DNA of 64,000 nt from Arthrobacter sp. EM1 (GCF_029964055.1 NZ_CP124836.1:1302001-1366000); one strand, 5' to 3'; shown: positions 26,072-35,165, numbered from the stretch's first letter. Numbers and translations: made by a program. The notes: a model not told the origin generated them from the sequence alone.

Positions 26072-26821
26072 CTAGGCTGCCATTTTGCGGCGGATTGCGT
26101 ACGCGCCGCCGGCGGCCATGACGAGGCCGCCACCTGCGGCCAGCAGACCGAGATCAGGGCCGGCAGGGGCGGGCGTGGTGATGCCGGTGCCGGGGGCCCC
26201 TGCGGGCATGGCTTTCAGGGTTCCGCACAGGGCAGGTGACGTGGCGGCCAGGGGCAGGGAGGGCACGAGGTCGCTGGGGGCCTTCTGCGCTGCGTCGGAC
26301 AAGGTGGCCGGGTCCAGGCCGTGGACGACGACGACGGCGGTGCCGGCCTTGAGGGCATCAGCGGTTTTGGCGTCCAGGGTGAAGGTCCTGTTATAGGTGT
26401 AGGAGGCACCCATCCCGGCAACCTTCAGGTCGGTACCGGCTGCGGGGCTCGTGTCTCCGCTGGTGGACAGGGTCGTGCCGATGCCACCGTAAGCGGGGGC
26501 GCCTTCGGTGGTGCTAATCACTCCGTCTTTGTTGGTGTCAGCGGACATGTCAGGGCAGGTACCCTTCGCACCGATATGGATGTGCTGGACGTGCGGGTAG
26601 GGGCTGCCGTTGAACATGGCAGCTAGCCCGGAGACTTTTTCGGTCACTGTGGCCTGGTCGCCACTGACGGTGATCATCACCGTGCCTGTGGCGTTGCTGC
26701 CGTTGATCGCGGCAAGGTTCGCCTGATAGTTCGTGTTGTCCGCGGCGAGGGCCGGGCTGGTGGAGAGTGCGAGGGCGCCCAAGGCCAGGGCCGGGGCGAT
26801 CAGGAAAGCGGATTTCTTCAT
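26072..26821 (-). CDS. Secreted CHRD-like protein with C-terminal membrane anchor
   Basis: The 249 residues start with a signal peptide (MKKSAFLIAPALALGALALS). A CHRD-type beta domain follows, with ATGTVMITVSGDQATVTEKV, YPHVQHIHIGAKGTCPDM and an internal DTNKDGVISTTEG acidic loop. A Gly/Pro linker and a final hydrophobic helix with RRK tail complete it. The anchor arrangement resembles sortase substrates, but no LPXTG-like pentapeptide is obvious. GGAGG precedes ATG 26821 better than the ATG 15 bases earlier. Confidence 0.8.
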   Translation of the reverse strand: MKKSAFLIAPALALGALALSTSPALAADNTNYQANLAAINGSNATGTVMITVSGDQATVTEKVSGLAAMFNGSPYPHVQHIHIGAKGTCPDMSADTNKDGVISTTEGAPAYGGIGTTLSTSGDTSPAAGTDLKVAGMGASYTYNRTFTLDAKTADALKAGTAVVVVHGLDPATLSDAAQKAPSDLVPSLPLAATSPALCGTLKAMPAGAPGTGITTPAPAGPDLGLLAAGGGLVMAAGGAYAIRRKMAA

Positions 26822-26961
26822 GACTTTTTCCTCCATCGGAAATGGACGCTCCCCTGATGGTCACGCCCATGGTGGTGACTCTAACGGTTCGTTGTGCTCC
26901 ACGTCACGGATGGGAGGGATAAAGAAATACTTTTCCGCCTCGGAACAGGGCACCCACCAGC

Positions 26962-27640
26962 TCAAACACACCTCCGGAAACCCCTGGGGTTCTGTTTCTG
27001 CCAGTTGTGTAGGACATATTCGGACCAGCAGGCCAGTACCGTGGTGGCGACCTGGTAAGCGAATGCGGCGCGGGTGACCTGGTTTGGTCCCAGCGTTTCC
27101 GGCAGGGCCGCCGCGTCCACCGTCAGGACGAAGTTGTCCTTAACGAAGGCTGCGGACGTTGGCGTTTGGAAGGCCGGGAACCCCAGATTCGCCAGCCCCT
27201 CGATCGGGGCGGCCGCATCCGTGCTCCGCTGCAGATCCCGAACATACGCGTGTGCAGCATCCGGGTCCGCGGCTTCCTTCACAGACAGCACGAAGGACCC
27301 TTGAGTCAGGGCATAGGTGCAGGTATACAGATTGTCGACCCAGGAATCGGTCGTGCCGGGGGCGGATGACATCGCCAGGATCCGGACGATATTTGCCCGG
27401 GTTTCCTCCCCGCACACCATCAACGCCGCAGCCGACGGGGAACCCGCCGTGCCCGCACCCGAAACAGCAGAAGGAGACCCCGGCTGCGGCGAACCAGACC
27501 CTGCTCCCGCCGGGGAAGCCCCCGAAACAGCCGGACGGCTGCTCGTCGCCGCGCCTCCGCTTCCTGGTTCCGCGTTGCCGGCGGCGTGGAATCCGCGCCT
27601 CCGCTTCCTGGTTCCGCGTTGCCGGCGGCGTTGAACCCGC
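26962..27640 (-). pseudogene. Secreted/lipoprotein-like hypothetical gene, disrupted by a 44-bp duplication
   Basis: The C-terminal 150 residues (EETRANIVRILAMSSAPGTT, YTCTYALTQGSFVLSVKEAA, KDNFVLTVDAAALPETLGPN) look like a folded extracellular domain. They are in frame with an upstream Ser/Pro/Gly linker typical of lipoproteins. Upstream, two tandem 44-bp units shift the frame, and no signal peptide is found, so the 5' end is broken. Function unknown. Confidence 0.5.
27551..27638. repeat. Tandem duplication of 44 bp
   Basis: Units 27551-27594 and 27595-27638 both begin GCGCCTCCGCTTCCTGG and differ only in their last few bases. Because 44 is not a multiple of 3, the duplication shifts the reading frame of the minus-strand gene in which it lies. 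Confidence 0.85.
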
Positions 27641-27735
27641 GACCCGGCGCCCGGGCGGAGTGGGCCGGGGCGTTGTCAGGCAGGCGCATCGGTGAAGGCG
27701 GTGCTGCGTCAGATCGCGAAGAGACCCCCACCGAC

Positions 27736-28077
27736 TTACCCGCCGGGCTGGACTCCCGGCGGGACAGCGAACAGCCCGGAGCCGGTGTGTTCCAGGTATT
27801 CCACCGCCAAGGTGTCATTCCGGGCCATCGCGAGCTGCATGGGCACGTAGTGGGTGCGGGGATCCTTGACGAAGGCGATGAAGAAGAGGCCGGCGTCCAG
27901 GTGACCCGGCCCGTCGGAGTCGTCCGTGTAGTTGTACCCGCGGCGGAGCATCCGCACCCCGTTGTTGTGCGAGGGATGCGCCAGGCGCAGGTGCGAGCTG
28001 GGAGCGATGAGTGGTTCGCCGGCCCTGCCCTGGGCTTCAAAGTCGGGGGCGCTGAACTCGGCCCCGCCGGACAACCC
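27736..28077 (-). pseudogene. DyP-type (EfeB-like) peroxidase, C-terminal remnant
   Basis: The sequence GLSGGAEFSAPDFEAQG, HLRLAHPSHNNGVRMLRRGY, DAGLFFIAFVKDPRTHYVPM and EYLEHTGSGLFAVPPGVQPG matches the C-terminal third of Dyp peroxidases. It includes the distal Arg and the haem-ligand region following HPSHNNG. The upstream two-thirds, including the twin-arginine signal, are missing. No start codon is associated with the conserved part. Confidence 0.7.
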
Positions 28078-28175
28078 TGTAAGGGACCGGGGATGCGCAG
28101 GGTAGGGACTCCCGGGGATTGACCTGGGGTGACCAAGCCGGGCATCCTTTTGGGCTGCGGCGTCGAACAAAGGGC

Positions 28176-28355
28176 ATGAAATACTACAGCCCGGCGGCGC
28201 AGGAACGGGCCAAAGACGCCGCATACGATGCAGTCGAAAAAGTACTGACCAGCCTGTTCGAACCGCTCAGCAGACAGGCCCTGACAGCACGCTGGAACCA
28301 GGCCGCTGAAGCCATGGCCATGCATCTCGAAGCGCAGGACAACGGCACGGAATAA
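28176..28355 (+). CDS. Small hypothetical protein
   Basis: The 59 residues (MKYYSPAAQERAKDAAYDAV, then SLFEPLSRQALTARWNQAAE) are predicted to be mostly helical. AAGG precedes the ATG. No family is recognised. Codon composition looks coding. Confidence 0.5.
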   Translation: MKYYSPAAQERAKDAAYDAVEKVLTSLFEPLSRQALTARWNQAAEAMAMHLEAQDNGTE

Positions 28356-28445
28356 GTCGCACGACCCGATGCGCAAGGTCAACACGCCCGGAGCGTTCCG
28401 CGACCCCCGCAGGGACGCGGGCTCTCCTGCGTACCTGCTTCGCCG

Positions 28446-29201
28446 TCAAAGTGTCCGCGAGCCTGAACCCGGCGCCGGCGTTCGATGCTGCACTTGGGCC
28501 GGCCCGGGGAATGTAACCCGGTCCGCGGGCTTGTCACGGCGGCCCATGACTAGTATTTTTTTGATCGCGGCCGCCACCGCGGCTGCGAACTCGGTGCCCG
28601 GGATTTCCGCGGCGATCTCCCGTGCATCATTGATGCGGTCCATGTCCCTCAGAACAGCTAGCAGCCCCACTGAGAGTCCGCCCGCCGCCAGCCGGGAGAG
28701 CTGTTCCGATCCGGTCTTATCCGTGGACATCGGCACTCCACGGACCAGCGCGCCCTCAGGCCGGCGGAGGGCCAGCGCCCAGAAGCCGCCGTCCTCGGCC
28801 GGTCCCAGCCAGGCATCGTGTTGGGGAGTCGCGGCAGACCAGTCCATGAGTAGCGGGGCAAGATGCGCCGCTGAAATCTGGGGTGTGTCCATGCCAACTA
28901 TCAGCAACGGGCCGGTGGTTTCGTCGCAGATTGCAGCGAGCCGTTCATCTAGCGGGCCGCCGGTCTGGGCCATAACCGCGAATCCTGCGGCATCCCGGGC
29001 GCTCGGTGTCCCGTCCATCACCAGCAGCCGTTCGCTTACAGGCAAGACCCTGATGGTATCGAGGGTCCTGCTGAGGCTGCGTTGTGCCAGGTCGGCGGCC
29101 TGATCAGGCGTCAACGGCGGAGACAACCGGGTCTTCACCCGGCCAGGCCGGCACTCCTTGGCGAAGACCGCCACCCGCAGCTGCAGCGTTGGCCTCATTG
29201 C
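28446..29201 (-). CDS. DUF2064 / TIGR04282-type glycosyltransferase
   Basis: The 251 residues begin LQLRVAVFAKECRPGRVKTR, the family hallmark. LLIVGMDTPQISAAHLAPLL and WLGPAEDGGFWALALRRPEG (DGG motif) follow, then the acceptor region MSTDKTGSEQ. It is a GT-A-fold transferase of unknown acceptor. The last 35 residues (after AAIKKILVMG) look non-homologous and may be a read-through tail. The start ATG overlaps the TGA of the preceding small gene, so the two are coupled. Confidence 0.8.
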   Translation of the reverse strand, partial: AMRPTLQLRVAVFAKECRPGRVKTRLSPPLTPDQAADLAQRSLSRTLDTIRVLPVSERLLVMDGTPSARDAAGFAVMAQTGGPLDERLAAICDETTGPLLIVGMDTPQISAAHLAPLLMDWSAATPQHDAWLGPAEDGGFWALALRRPEGALVRGVPMSTDKTGSEQLSRLAAGGLSVGLLAVLRDMDRINDAREIAAEIPGTEFAAAVAAAIKKILVMGRRDKPADRVTFPGPAQVQHRTPAPGSGSRTL

Positions 29202-29392
29202 TGTTCCTCGAAGCCGGGAAGAGTGCTGACGGGCCGGGCAGCAGCTGCGGCCGCTGCTGCCCCTAGCTGTGCCGACATTTCGAGCAAAACCTTGCTTGTG
29301 CCCAGAGCTGGCCCGGCCACCGTGGACTTGACCGTCCATGGGGCGCACACCACCGGAAGCTCGATGGCCCGGCACCTGTAGAGGCCGGTCAT
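29195..29392 (-). CDS. Hypothetical protein coupled to the DUF2064 gene
   Basis: The 65 residues (MTGLYRCRAIELPVVCAPWT, KSTVAGPALGTSKVLLEMSA) precede the DUF2064 gene with an overlapping stop/start. GGAG lies 8 bases before ATG 29392. The frame is open upstream, so this may be the tail of a truncated longer protein. No family recognised. Confidence 0.4.
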   Translation of the reverse strand: MTGLYRCRAIELPVVCAPWTVKSTVAGPALGTSKVLLEMSAQLGAAAAAAAARPVSTLPGFEEQQ

Positions 29393-29507
29393 GTCGATGA
29401 CTCCGGGGGGCCCGGGGTCCAGGTACGCCGAAGTGGTTCGGTCCCTGGCCGGTCCACGTATGGCGGGACTCGCGTCGGGACTTTCAAGGCTCCGCCGGCC
29501 ACAGCTA

Positions 29508-29921
29508 CTAGTCCGGCCCGGTGGGCGTTGCTCGTCGCTCAGGTGGTGTTTGGTCACCGGCGAGCATGATACCGATGAAGGCCATGCCGAGTCCGGTCAG
29601 CAGTGCTGCAGTCCCGACGCTGCCGGCTGTCTGCTCGAACCACTCTCCGTACGTGATGAGGCGGAGGAGACCTACGACGATCATTACTGCACCGACGCCG
29701 AACAGCAGGGCGCGCAGCCGGAGCAAGGTGCCGGTTAAAGCGATGAGGGCAAGAACGAGAAGGGTCACGGCCTGTGCCGGATTGACAGGCACCAGTTTGA
29801 GCGGGTCGTAGTCGATGAGTGCGAAGACGGCACTTGCCGCGGTAACGGCACTGAGCGCCACTGAACGTCGTCGGGTTTCCGGTTCCAGCCGGGCCCGGGA
29901 GATATCGCGGTGACCGGTCAT
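29508..29921 (-). CDS. Small membrane protein coupled to DoxX
   Basis: The 137 residues have about four hydrophobic helices (VALSAVTAASAVFALIDY, AVTLLVLALIALTGTLL, LLFGVGAVMIVVGLLRLI, GTAALLTGLGMAFIGIMLAG). It starts inside the stop codon of the DoxX gene (ATGA). Function unknown; probably a subunit or partner of the DoxX protein. Confidence 0.7.
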   Translation of the reverse strand: MTGHRDISRARLEPETRRRSVALSAVTAASAVFALIDYDPLKLVPVNPAQAVTLLVLALIALTGTLLRLRALLFGVGAVMIVVGLLRLITYGEWFEQTAGSVGTAALLTGLGMAFIGIMLAGDQTPPERRATPTGPD

Positions 29922-30475
29922 GATGCCCTCAGCGCCCACTTGGCCAGGCGGTTTGACGAGGTGCGCCAGTGCGGACGGAGCAGGCCGTCGAGCCCTGCGG
30001 ATCTGCCGGCGGCCGTGGCGAGCAGCACGGCGTGCACGGCGAGCATGAGGTAGTAGGACCAGTGCCATTCGTTGGGTGCGTTCAGGACGGACAGGGTAAT
30101 CGCCAGGGTCTGGATGATGCCAATCGCTGCCCAGAAGCGGGTGAGAAGGCCGACGATGAGGAACGCGCCGAGGCTGAACTCGACCAGCAGTGTGGCGTAG
30201 CCGAACAATGTGAAGTTCGGTAAGACAACGTACTGGATCAGCCAGGAGAAAGGCGGGAAGACCGGGTGCTCGAGGGCGTAGCTGGTGAATTGGAAGAGAC
30301 CAGTGTGGTCGTTGCGGCCGAAGTCGGGGGGGATCTTCCAACTGACGTTTTGGATCCACAACAGGGCTACGGCGATTCGCAGTCCGGCGATGACGGCTCG
30401 GGCGGAACGCCCGGAGTCGATTCCTTCGGCGGCGGTCTGGCCGGCCGGCGTTGTGGTCGCGGGTAGATCAGACAC
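29918..30475 (-). CDS. DoxX/DoxD-family membrane protein
   Basis: The 185 residues start with a cytoplasmic tail, then VIAGLRIAVALLWIQNVSWK with the family-typical W-x-x-N and K residues. Three further helices follow (FGYATLLVEFSLGAFLIVGL, IGIIQTLAITLSVLN, SYYLMLAVHAVLLATAA). DoxX-like proteins serve in quinone-linked thiol or thiosulfate oxidation, though most are uncharacterised. It heads a two-gene unit upstream of the DUF2064 region. Confidence 0.8.
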   Translation of the reverse strand: MSDLPATTTPAGQTAAEGIDSGRSARAVIAGLRIAVALLWIQNVSWKIPPDFGRNDHTGLFQFTSYALEHPVFPPFSWLIQYVVLPNFTLFGYATLLVEFSLGAFLIVGLLTRFWAAIGIIQTLAITLSVLNAPNEWHWSYYLMLAVHAVLLATAAGRSAGLDGLLRPHWRTSSNRLAKWALRAS

Positions 30476-30733
30476 GGTCGGAGACCTTACTGTTTTCCCT
30501 CATGTGGGTGCCGCTGAAGGGGACGGGGCCGCCGGGCGATTCCCCGCAACTGACGTACAGATAAACGACAAGCACCTCGTCGTTGGGCTTCATGGATTCA
30601 TGTTAGACCTCAGGAGTGTCCTGGGCGAGCCGAAAAGCATTTCGGTCGGCGTGCGTTGGGTGGGTCGCGGGGTGCACGAGCGCGCGCGGATTGAGTTCGG
30701 TCAGCTGAGCAGGTTCGGACACTGGCGGCCGTC

Positions 30734-31735
30734 CTACGCGCAGGGGAAAAGTTTGGCGGCGGCGCCTGCTGCAACCCAGTGTTCGGCGAAGAGCCGGTAG
30801 ACCTCGCTGAGCGCCGGTCCCAGGGGTTCGATCTGTGTGCTGACCAGGGCGTGGTCATCTGTCGCTGCGACCGGATGCCAGTACACCCCGTCCGCGGTGA
30901 CGGTGACTTCGGGGACCAGTGTTTCGCGGCTGAACTGCACTCCGGTGTCGGCGGCACCCTGCTGCGCGACCGGTCGAATGACCTGGTCGGTCAGCGGGAT
31001 GCCGAGCCCGTCGAGAAAATCGTGCAGGGCGGCGAGATCGGTCGCGTGGGGCGAAGCGATCGTGGCAGCCACCCGGACTCGGAAACCTTCGCTAAGCGCG
31101 ACGCCGACGCCGGCCACCGCGCGGGCCCAGCTGCCGGCGCCGCGGTGACCGTCGTGGATCTCCGGGGTGGGGGAGTCCAGGCTGATCTGCAGGGCGAAGT
31201 GCTCCCTCGGCATCGCCTGCAAGGAACGAAGCCCGGGCCCGCGGAACAGCATGCCGTTTGTCAGCAAGGTGGTTGGAAGCAGCCGGACGCAGTCTGTGAC
31301 TATCCGGGCAATGTCAGGCAGCAGAAACGGTTCGCCGCCGGTGAGATAGACCTCCTGGACGCCCCAGTCTGCGCCCTCCCGGACCAGGCGGGCGATCCGT
31401 TCGACGCCGAGCTCCCGGCGCTCGGCCTTGGGTGAAGATGCGACACAGCAGTAGTCACAGGCCAGGTTGCAGTGGAAATTCGTATACAGCCAGAGCCGGG
31501 CCCCGGGAAGTCGGTCCGGTCCCAGCGTCAATGCCGGGTCGGGCAGCCGACCGCGACGCACGATGACGGTGCCGGGCCCGACGTCAGTCCACGACGTCGT
31601 GATGAGGGTGTTGCCCGTTCGTTCACACCAGCGTTGGACCACGTCAAACTCGCTTGCGGAGCCAACAGCCACCGCGCCGGTGGCGCCCTCGGCCAGGGAC
31701 CCCACTACACGCACCAGGTCCAAGATCACCACCAC
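30734..31735 (-). CDS. Radical SAM protein with TusA-like N-terminus
   Basis: Of 333 residues, the first about 60 resemble a TusA-type alpha/beta domain (ILDLVRVVGSLAEGATGAVA, RWCERTGNTLI) but lack the catalytic Cys-Pro. The radical SAM domain has CNLACDYCC (Cys89, Cys93, Cys96 bind the 4Fe-4S cluster) and the SAM-binding VYLTGGEPFL. TLLTNGMLF, SLDSPTPEIHDGHRG and a C-terminal FPCA follow. No clear SPASM domain. It overlaps the PhnD-like gene by 10 bases and is last in a three-gene operon. Substrate unknown. Confidence 0.88.
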   Translation of the reverse strand: MVVILDLVRVVGSLAEGATGAVAVGSASEFDVVQRWCERTGNTLITTSWTDVGPGTVIVRRGRLPDPALTLGPDRLPGARLWLYTNFHCNLACDYCCVASSPKAERRELGVERIARLVREGADWGVQEVYLTGGEPFLLPDIARIVTDCVRLLPTTLLTNGMLFRGPGLRSLQAMPREHFALQISLDSPTPEIHDGHRGAGSWARAVAGVGVALSEGFRVRVAATIASPHATDLAALHDFLDGLGIPLTDQVIRPVAQQGAADTGVQFSRETLVPEVTVTADGVYWHPVAATDDHALVSTQIEPLGPALSEVYRLFAEHWVAAGAAAKLFPCA

Positions 31736-32538
31736 TTGGTCACCCCCTGTTCCTCGACGGCGGCGAACAGCCCGGCGTAGCCGTCCAGTTCGGGCCGGAC
31801 CCAGCGCCTCAACCCCTCAAGCTCGAGGATCCGTCGGTGTTCGGGCCGCTCCCAGTCCATAGCCAGCAACGTGCTGACCCATGGCTCGTGGCGTTCTGCG
31901 GGCAGGGTGTCTAAGGCGGTGAACATGCAATGGCAATACGGTTCGGTCTGCCAGACCGCCTCCAGTGCCTCCGGCATCAGTTCAGCGCCGCCGATGCCTT
32001 CCCAGGTGGTGATTCCGATGGCCGCGACGTCGGCTTCGCCGGCGAGCACGGCGTCGATGGCGTCCAGCTCGCTGCGCCCGGTGTCACCGTGCTTGCCGAT
32101 GTCACTATTGAACCGCGTCACCTCCAGCAAGGTGAGGTCCAGGCCTGCCCGGGCCAGATAGTACAGCGGCAGAATGGCGGCCTGGGCCGAGTCCGCGGAC
32201 CCCAAGGCCAGCCGCTGACCGGCGAGGGCGTCCGGGCCGGAGAGTCCGCTACCGGCGCGGGCGACGAACACGGTCGCGAACCGTGTGTCGGTGTCGCGCA
32301 TCGCCAGGGCGCGGGCCCGCCCCCCGGTCTGCATGACCGTACGCACATAGGCCAGATTGGTGTTCCAGATGATGTCGACCTGTCCGGCGCGCAGCGCCTG
32401 GACCTGGCGTCCATAGTTGGAGAACAAGACAAAGTCCATCGGTGCCGGCGAGTCCTTGAAGTATTCGCGGATGCCTTCCCAGATGGGCACTACGTTCGGG
32501 GTGTAGGCCACAGCGCCCACCAGTAACTGCTCGGACAT
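31726..32538 (-). CDS. PhnD/SsuA-like substrate-binding protein without signal peptide
   Basis: The 270 residues form a type-2 periplasmic-binding fold: LLVGAVAYTPNVVPIWEGIR, the ligand segment QALRAGQVDIIWNTNLAYVR and LAGQRLALGSADSAQAAILP. DAVLAGEADVAAIGITTW completes it. There is no signal peptide or lipobox and no ABC transporter gene nearby, so it is predicted to be cytoplasmic. It lies 3 bases after the flavoprotein gene and overlaps the radical SAM gene. It may be an enzyme or ligand-presenting partner. Confidence 0.8.
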   Translation of the reverse strand: MSEQLLVGAVAYTPNVVPIWEGIREYFKDSPAPMDFVLFSNYGRQVQALRAGQVDIIWNTNLAYVRTVMQTGGRARALAMRDTDTRFATVFVARAGSGLSGPDALAGQRLALGSADSAQAAILPLYYLARAGLDLTLLEVTRFNSDIGKHGDTGRSELDAIDAVLAGEADVAAIGITTWEGIGGAELMPEALEAVWQTEPYCHCMFTALDTLPAERHEPWVSTLLAMDWERPEHRRILELEGLRRWVRPELDGYAGLFAAVEEQGVTKWW

Positions 32539-32541
32539 GGT

Positions 32542-33681
32542 TCAGCCTCCTGAGAACAGCGGCAGGCCAGTGAGGGCCCTACCATAGAAGTCGTAGAGCG
32601 CATCCGCCGTCGGCGCCATGACCGAGCCCGCCCGCGCATCACGGAAGGCCCGCTCGATGGGCAGGTGCTTGGAGAACGCCGCACCCCCGCAGACCCGCAT
32701 TGCCGCGTCGGTGATTTCGAGTGCAGCATCATTGGCCGAGGCTTTGACCCCAAGGACATGCAGCAGCGTGTCTTCCCCGGGAGACGCGACGGTGCCGGCT
32801 GCTTGGGCCAAATAAGCACGCTGCACTGCCAGGCTGATGGCCATTCGGGCGATCTGGGCCCGGATCGTTGGCAACCCAGCCAGTGAATGGCCCAGATGTT
32901 CGAGTCGGGAAACTCCAACGTGTTCGACAGCGGCCCGGGTAGCGGCAGATGCCAGACCCAGCGAGACCGCCGCGTTGCCGAGGTTGAACCACGGCAGCAC
33001 CGTCTCCATCATGCGCGCGAAGCCCGTCGCCGGCCCGCCCAGTCGGTACCCGACCGGAATGCCAGCGTTGATAGTCATCGGTGCGGAGTCGTTGCCGCGC
33101 AGCCCGAGCCCCCGCCAGGGACCGGCGACGTCCACACCCTGCGTGCCGGCGGGAAGGGCGTACAGATCCACCTCACCCGGCACGCCCGAGGGCGTGCCGG
33201 TCGAGACCACATAGACATCGGCGTGAGCGGCCGAAGTCACCCAACTCTTGTCAGCGCGCAACACGACAGTCGACCCGCTGGCGGTAGCGATCGACACGGG
33301 GGCCCAAAAATGCGACCGGGATCCCCGCTCACTGAAGGCGAGGGTGCCCAGCGTCGTCCCGCGCGCCATCCCTGCAAGCAGGTCCGGCAGATCAGGGGGC
33401 GGCGCGGCCGCAATCGTAACTGCGGCGGCGGCATGCATCAGATAGATCATGGCTGTTGAACCGCACGCCTCTGCCAGAGCACTGACCGTCTCGGTGAATA
33501 CCTCCGGCCCGGCACCGGCACCGCCAACCTCGACCGGCAGCACCAGTCCCAGGAGTCCGCCGGCCCGCAACTCTGCGACCGCTTCAAGAGGATATACCCC
33601 GTCGGTGTCCACCCTCTCGGCGTGCTCCCTCGCGACCTTGACCACATCGTCCAGTGCCTGGCTTGTTGACAATCCACTCAC
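32542..33681 (-). CDS. Acyl-CoA-dehydrogenase-family flavoprotein
   Basis: The protein has 379 residues from GTG 33681; GTG 33744 is also open but lies within the palindrome at the promoter and would precede the likely transcription start. Family segments are GLLGLVLPVEVGGAGAGPEV, STAMIYLMHAAAAVTIA, TLGTLAFSERGSRSHFWAPV and the final RVCGGAAFSKHLPIERAFRD with AGSVMAPTADALYDF. Family members oxidise acyl-thioesters or act as flavin monooxygenases. The catalytic base is not obvious by eye. It is first in the operon with the PhnD-like and radical SAM genes. Confidence 0.82.
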   Translation of the reverse strand: MSGLSTSQALDDVVKVAREHAERVDTDGVYPLEAVAELRAGGLLGLVLPVEVGGAGAGPEVFTETVSALAEACGSTAMIYLMHAAAAVTIAAAPPPDLPDLLAGMARGTTLGTLAFSERGSRSHFWAPVSIATASGSTVVLRADKSWVTSAAHADVYVVSTGTPSGVPGEVDLYALPAGTQGVDVAGPWRGLGLRGNDSAPMTINAGIPVGYRLGGPATGFARMMETVLPWFNLGNAAVSLGLASAATRAAVEHVGVSRLEHLGHSLAGLPTIRAQIARMAISLAVQRAYLAQAAGTVASPGEDTLLHVLGVKASANDAALEITDAAMRVCGGAAFSKHLPIERAFRDARAGSVMAPTADALYDFYGRALTGLPLFSGG

Positions 33682-33718
33682 CCTGTCCGCCCACGAAGCG
33701 CCCTCGCATACCCATCCC

Positions 33719-33754
33719 GTGCTGACGAGGGTCAAGGTCAGCACGTGACGATTA
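33719..33754 (-). promoter_or_regulatory. Operator-like palindrome and promoter of the radical SAM operon
   Basis: GTGCTGAC-N10-GTCAGCAC (33719-33744) is a perfect 8-bp inverted repeat. On the minus strand CATAAT just upstream (about 33749-33754) could be a -10 element, so transcription would begin in the palindrome, a common repressor arrangement. Confidence 0.55.
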
Positions 33755-34886
33755 TGCGCTCCGACCGGCCTCTACGCCAGAGCCCGTCGAGACTCACGAA
33801 TAGTGCTCGCGAAATGGCGTGCCCCCATCATCCGGGAGAGCTCGCTAAACGTGGTCTGGCTTCGGGTGCGGCTGGGATGGGTCAGGGGTTCTCGTTCTCA
33901 GCGCGCAGGGCGTCACCAAGCAGTCCGCGCAGAGCATGCGCAGGCGGGGAAGCCGGACCAGGGTCGGATCGTGGATGATCCCGGCGGCGTCACGGGCATT
34001 TCTCGACATCCGACAGCTTGGTCAGCCGCCGCCGAACGGCCTGCGCGCCGGGTTCGGGGGAGATCAGCCGTCTTCAGGGTACAGGGGCAGATGTTGGCCG
34101 GGGCGGTCCACAGGACTCGGCGCAAGTTCGGAGCAGGGGTCTGGGAGCCGGACCGAAATGGGTGACGTCCGGAGCGACTTCGTCTTTGGTTCCGGAGCTG
34201 CCGGGGTGTTCGGGGGCGCATGCCGCCTAGGCGGCATGCAGGGGGTCTAGTTCGCCCAGAGGGCGTGGCTTGAGCGATGAACAATTGGACGCTGCCGCGT
34301 ATGCCGCAATGATGATCGGGGGGTCACACAAAAGGTCCACGCAGGGGCCATGATTAATTTCGCGTAGGGACTCGCTGCGCGAGCCAGTTTGCCGGGTTGC
34401 TCGAATTCGGGCTCCGCTCACCGGGTTGTCATTCTTGGAGGAGGATCTGGATGATGGCCTCTTGGCGCCAAGATCGGAGATCACCTGTCCCGGCTAATTG
34501 AACTGCCTCGGGTTTTTGGTTTCTCCATGGGGAGGCATATTAAGCGGCTGATCCGGGAGCATGCTACGGCTGTGTCCTCATGGGGGCCAGCATCAACAAC
34601 AAGGGCAGGAACGCGCATTCGGACAGTTCTGTTGGGATGCGCTCGCTTGTTATAGGGCTGTTCAACGATGGGCTAACGAATTGCTGGGCCGTCTTGGGGA
34701 TCGCTAAGCGTCCGATCGGCAGCAAAGTATCGCCGTGCCCGGGCTCCATGACCGACAGCAGATGCCAGAAACTCGGGGATTGCACCGTCTGAGGAGTGCG
34801 CATGACCGGGGGCCGGGCGGTCCGGTATCGACGCGACACCGAACTCAGTTCGACGTAGAATTCAGTGACAGGAAAGGACTTCCGTC
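33755..34886. other. Long region without a recognised gene
   Basis: About 1.1 kb separates the radical SAM operon promoter from tatA. Open frames are short and share no family features. One stretch (about 34600-34700 plus, QERAFGQFCWDALACYRAVQ) looks protein-like but is interrupted by a stop. Probably decayed coding DNA; GGAAAGGA at about 34870 is the tatA ribosome-binding site. Confidence 0.4.
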
Positions 34887-35159
34887 ATGAGGCTTGAGGG
34901 CTGGCATCTGATCATCATCATCGTTCTAGTTCTGGTGCTTTTTGCTGCACCGAAGCTGCCGGGAATGGCCAGGAGCCTGGGCCAATCGATGCGTATCTTC
35001 AAGTCCGAAGTCCGCGAGATGAAGGAGGAGGGCCCTCCTGAGAAGAACGCCGCGGACGCCGAACCCGTCGAGGGCCGGACCGTGAACCACCCGAAGTCCA
35101 CGGGGGTCGAAAGCCGTACCGGAGACGGAACCGACGTACCGCCGCCGACCCGCGCCTAA
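34887..35159 (+). CDS. tatA: Sec-independent translocase subunit TatA
   Basis: The 90 residues have one N-terminal membrane helix ([20 protein letters not shown]). The conserved FAAPKLP hinge and an amphipathic helix ([20 protein letters not shown]) follow, then an acidic disordered tail. TatA oligomerises to form the Tat pore. tatC starts 6 bases after its stop. The pair may be an accessory Tat system for cargo such as the Tat-type ferritin-like protein. Confidence 0.92.
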   Translation: MRLEGWHLIIIIVLVLVLFAAPKLPGMARSLGQSMRIFKSEVREMKEEGPPEKNAADAEPVEGRTVNHPKSTGVESRTGDGTDVPPPTRA

Positions 35160-35165
35160 GACACC

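Noticed and set aside
33719..33744. GTG at 33744 as start of the acyl-CoA-dehydrogenase-like gene
   Set aside because: It lies inside the palindrome beside the probable -10 element; the leader it would add does not resemble the family. GTG 33681 fits better.
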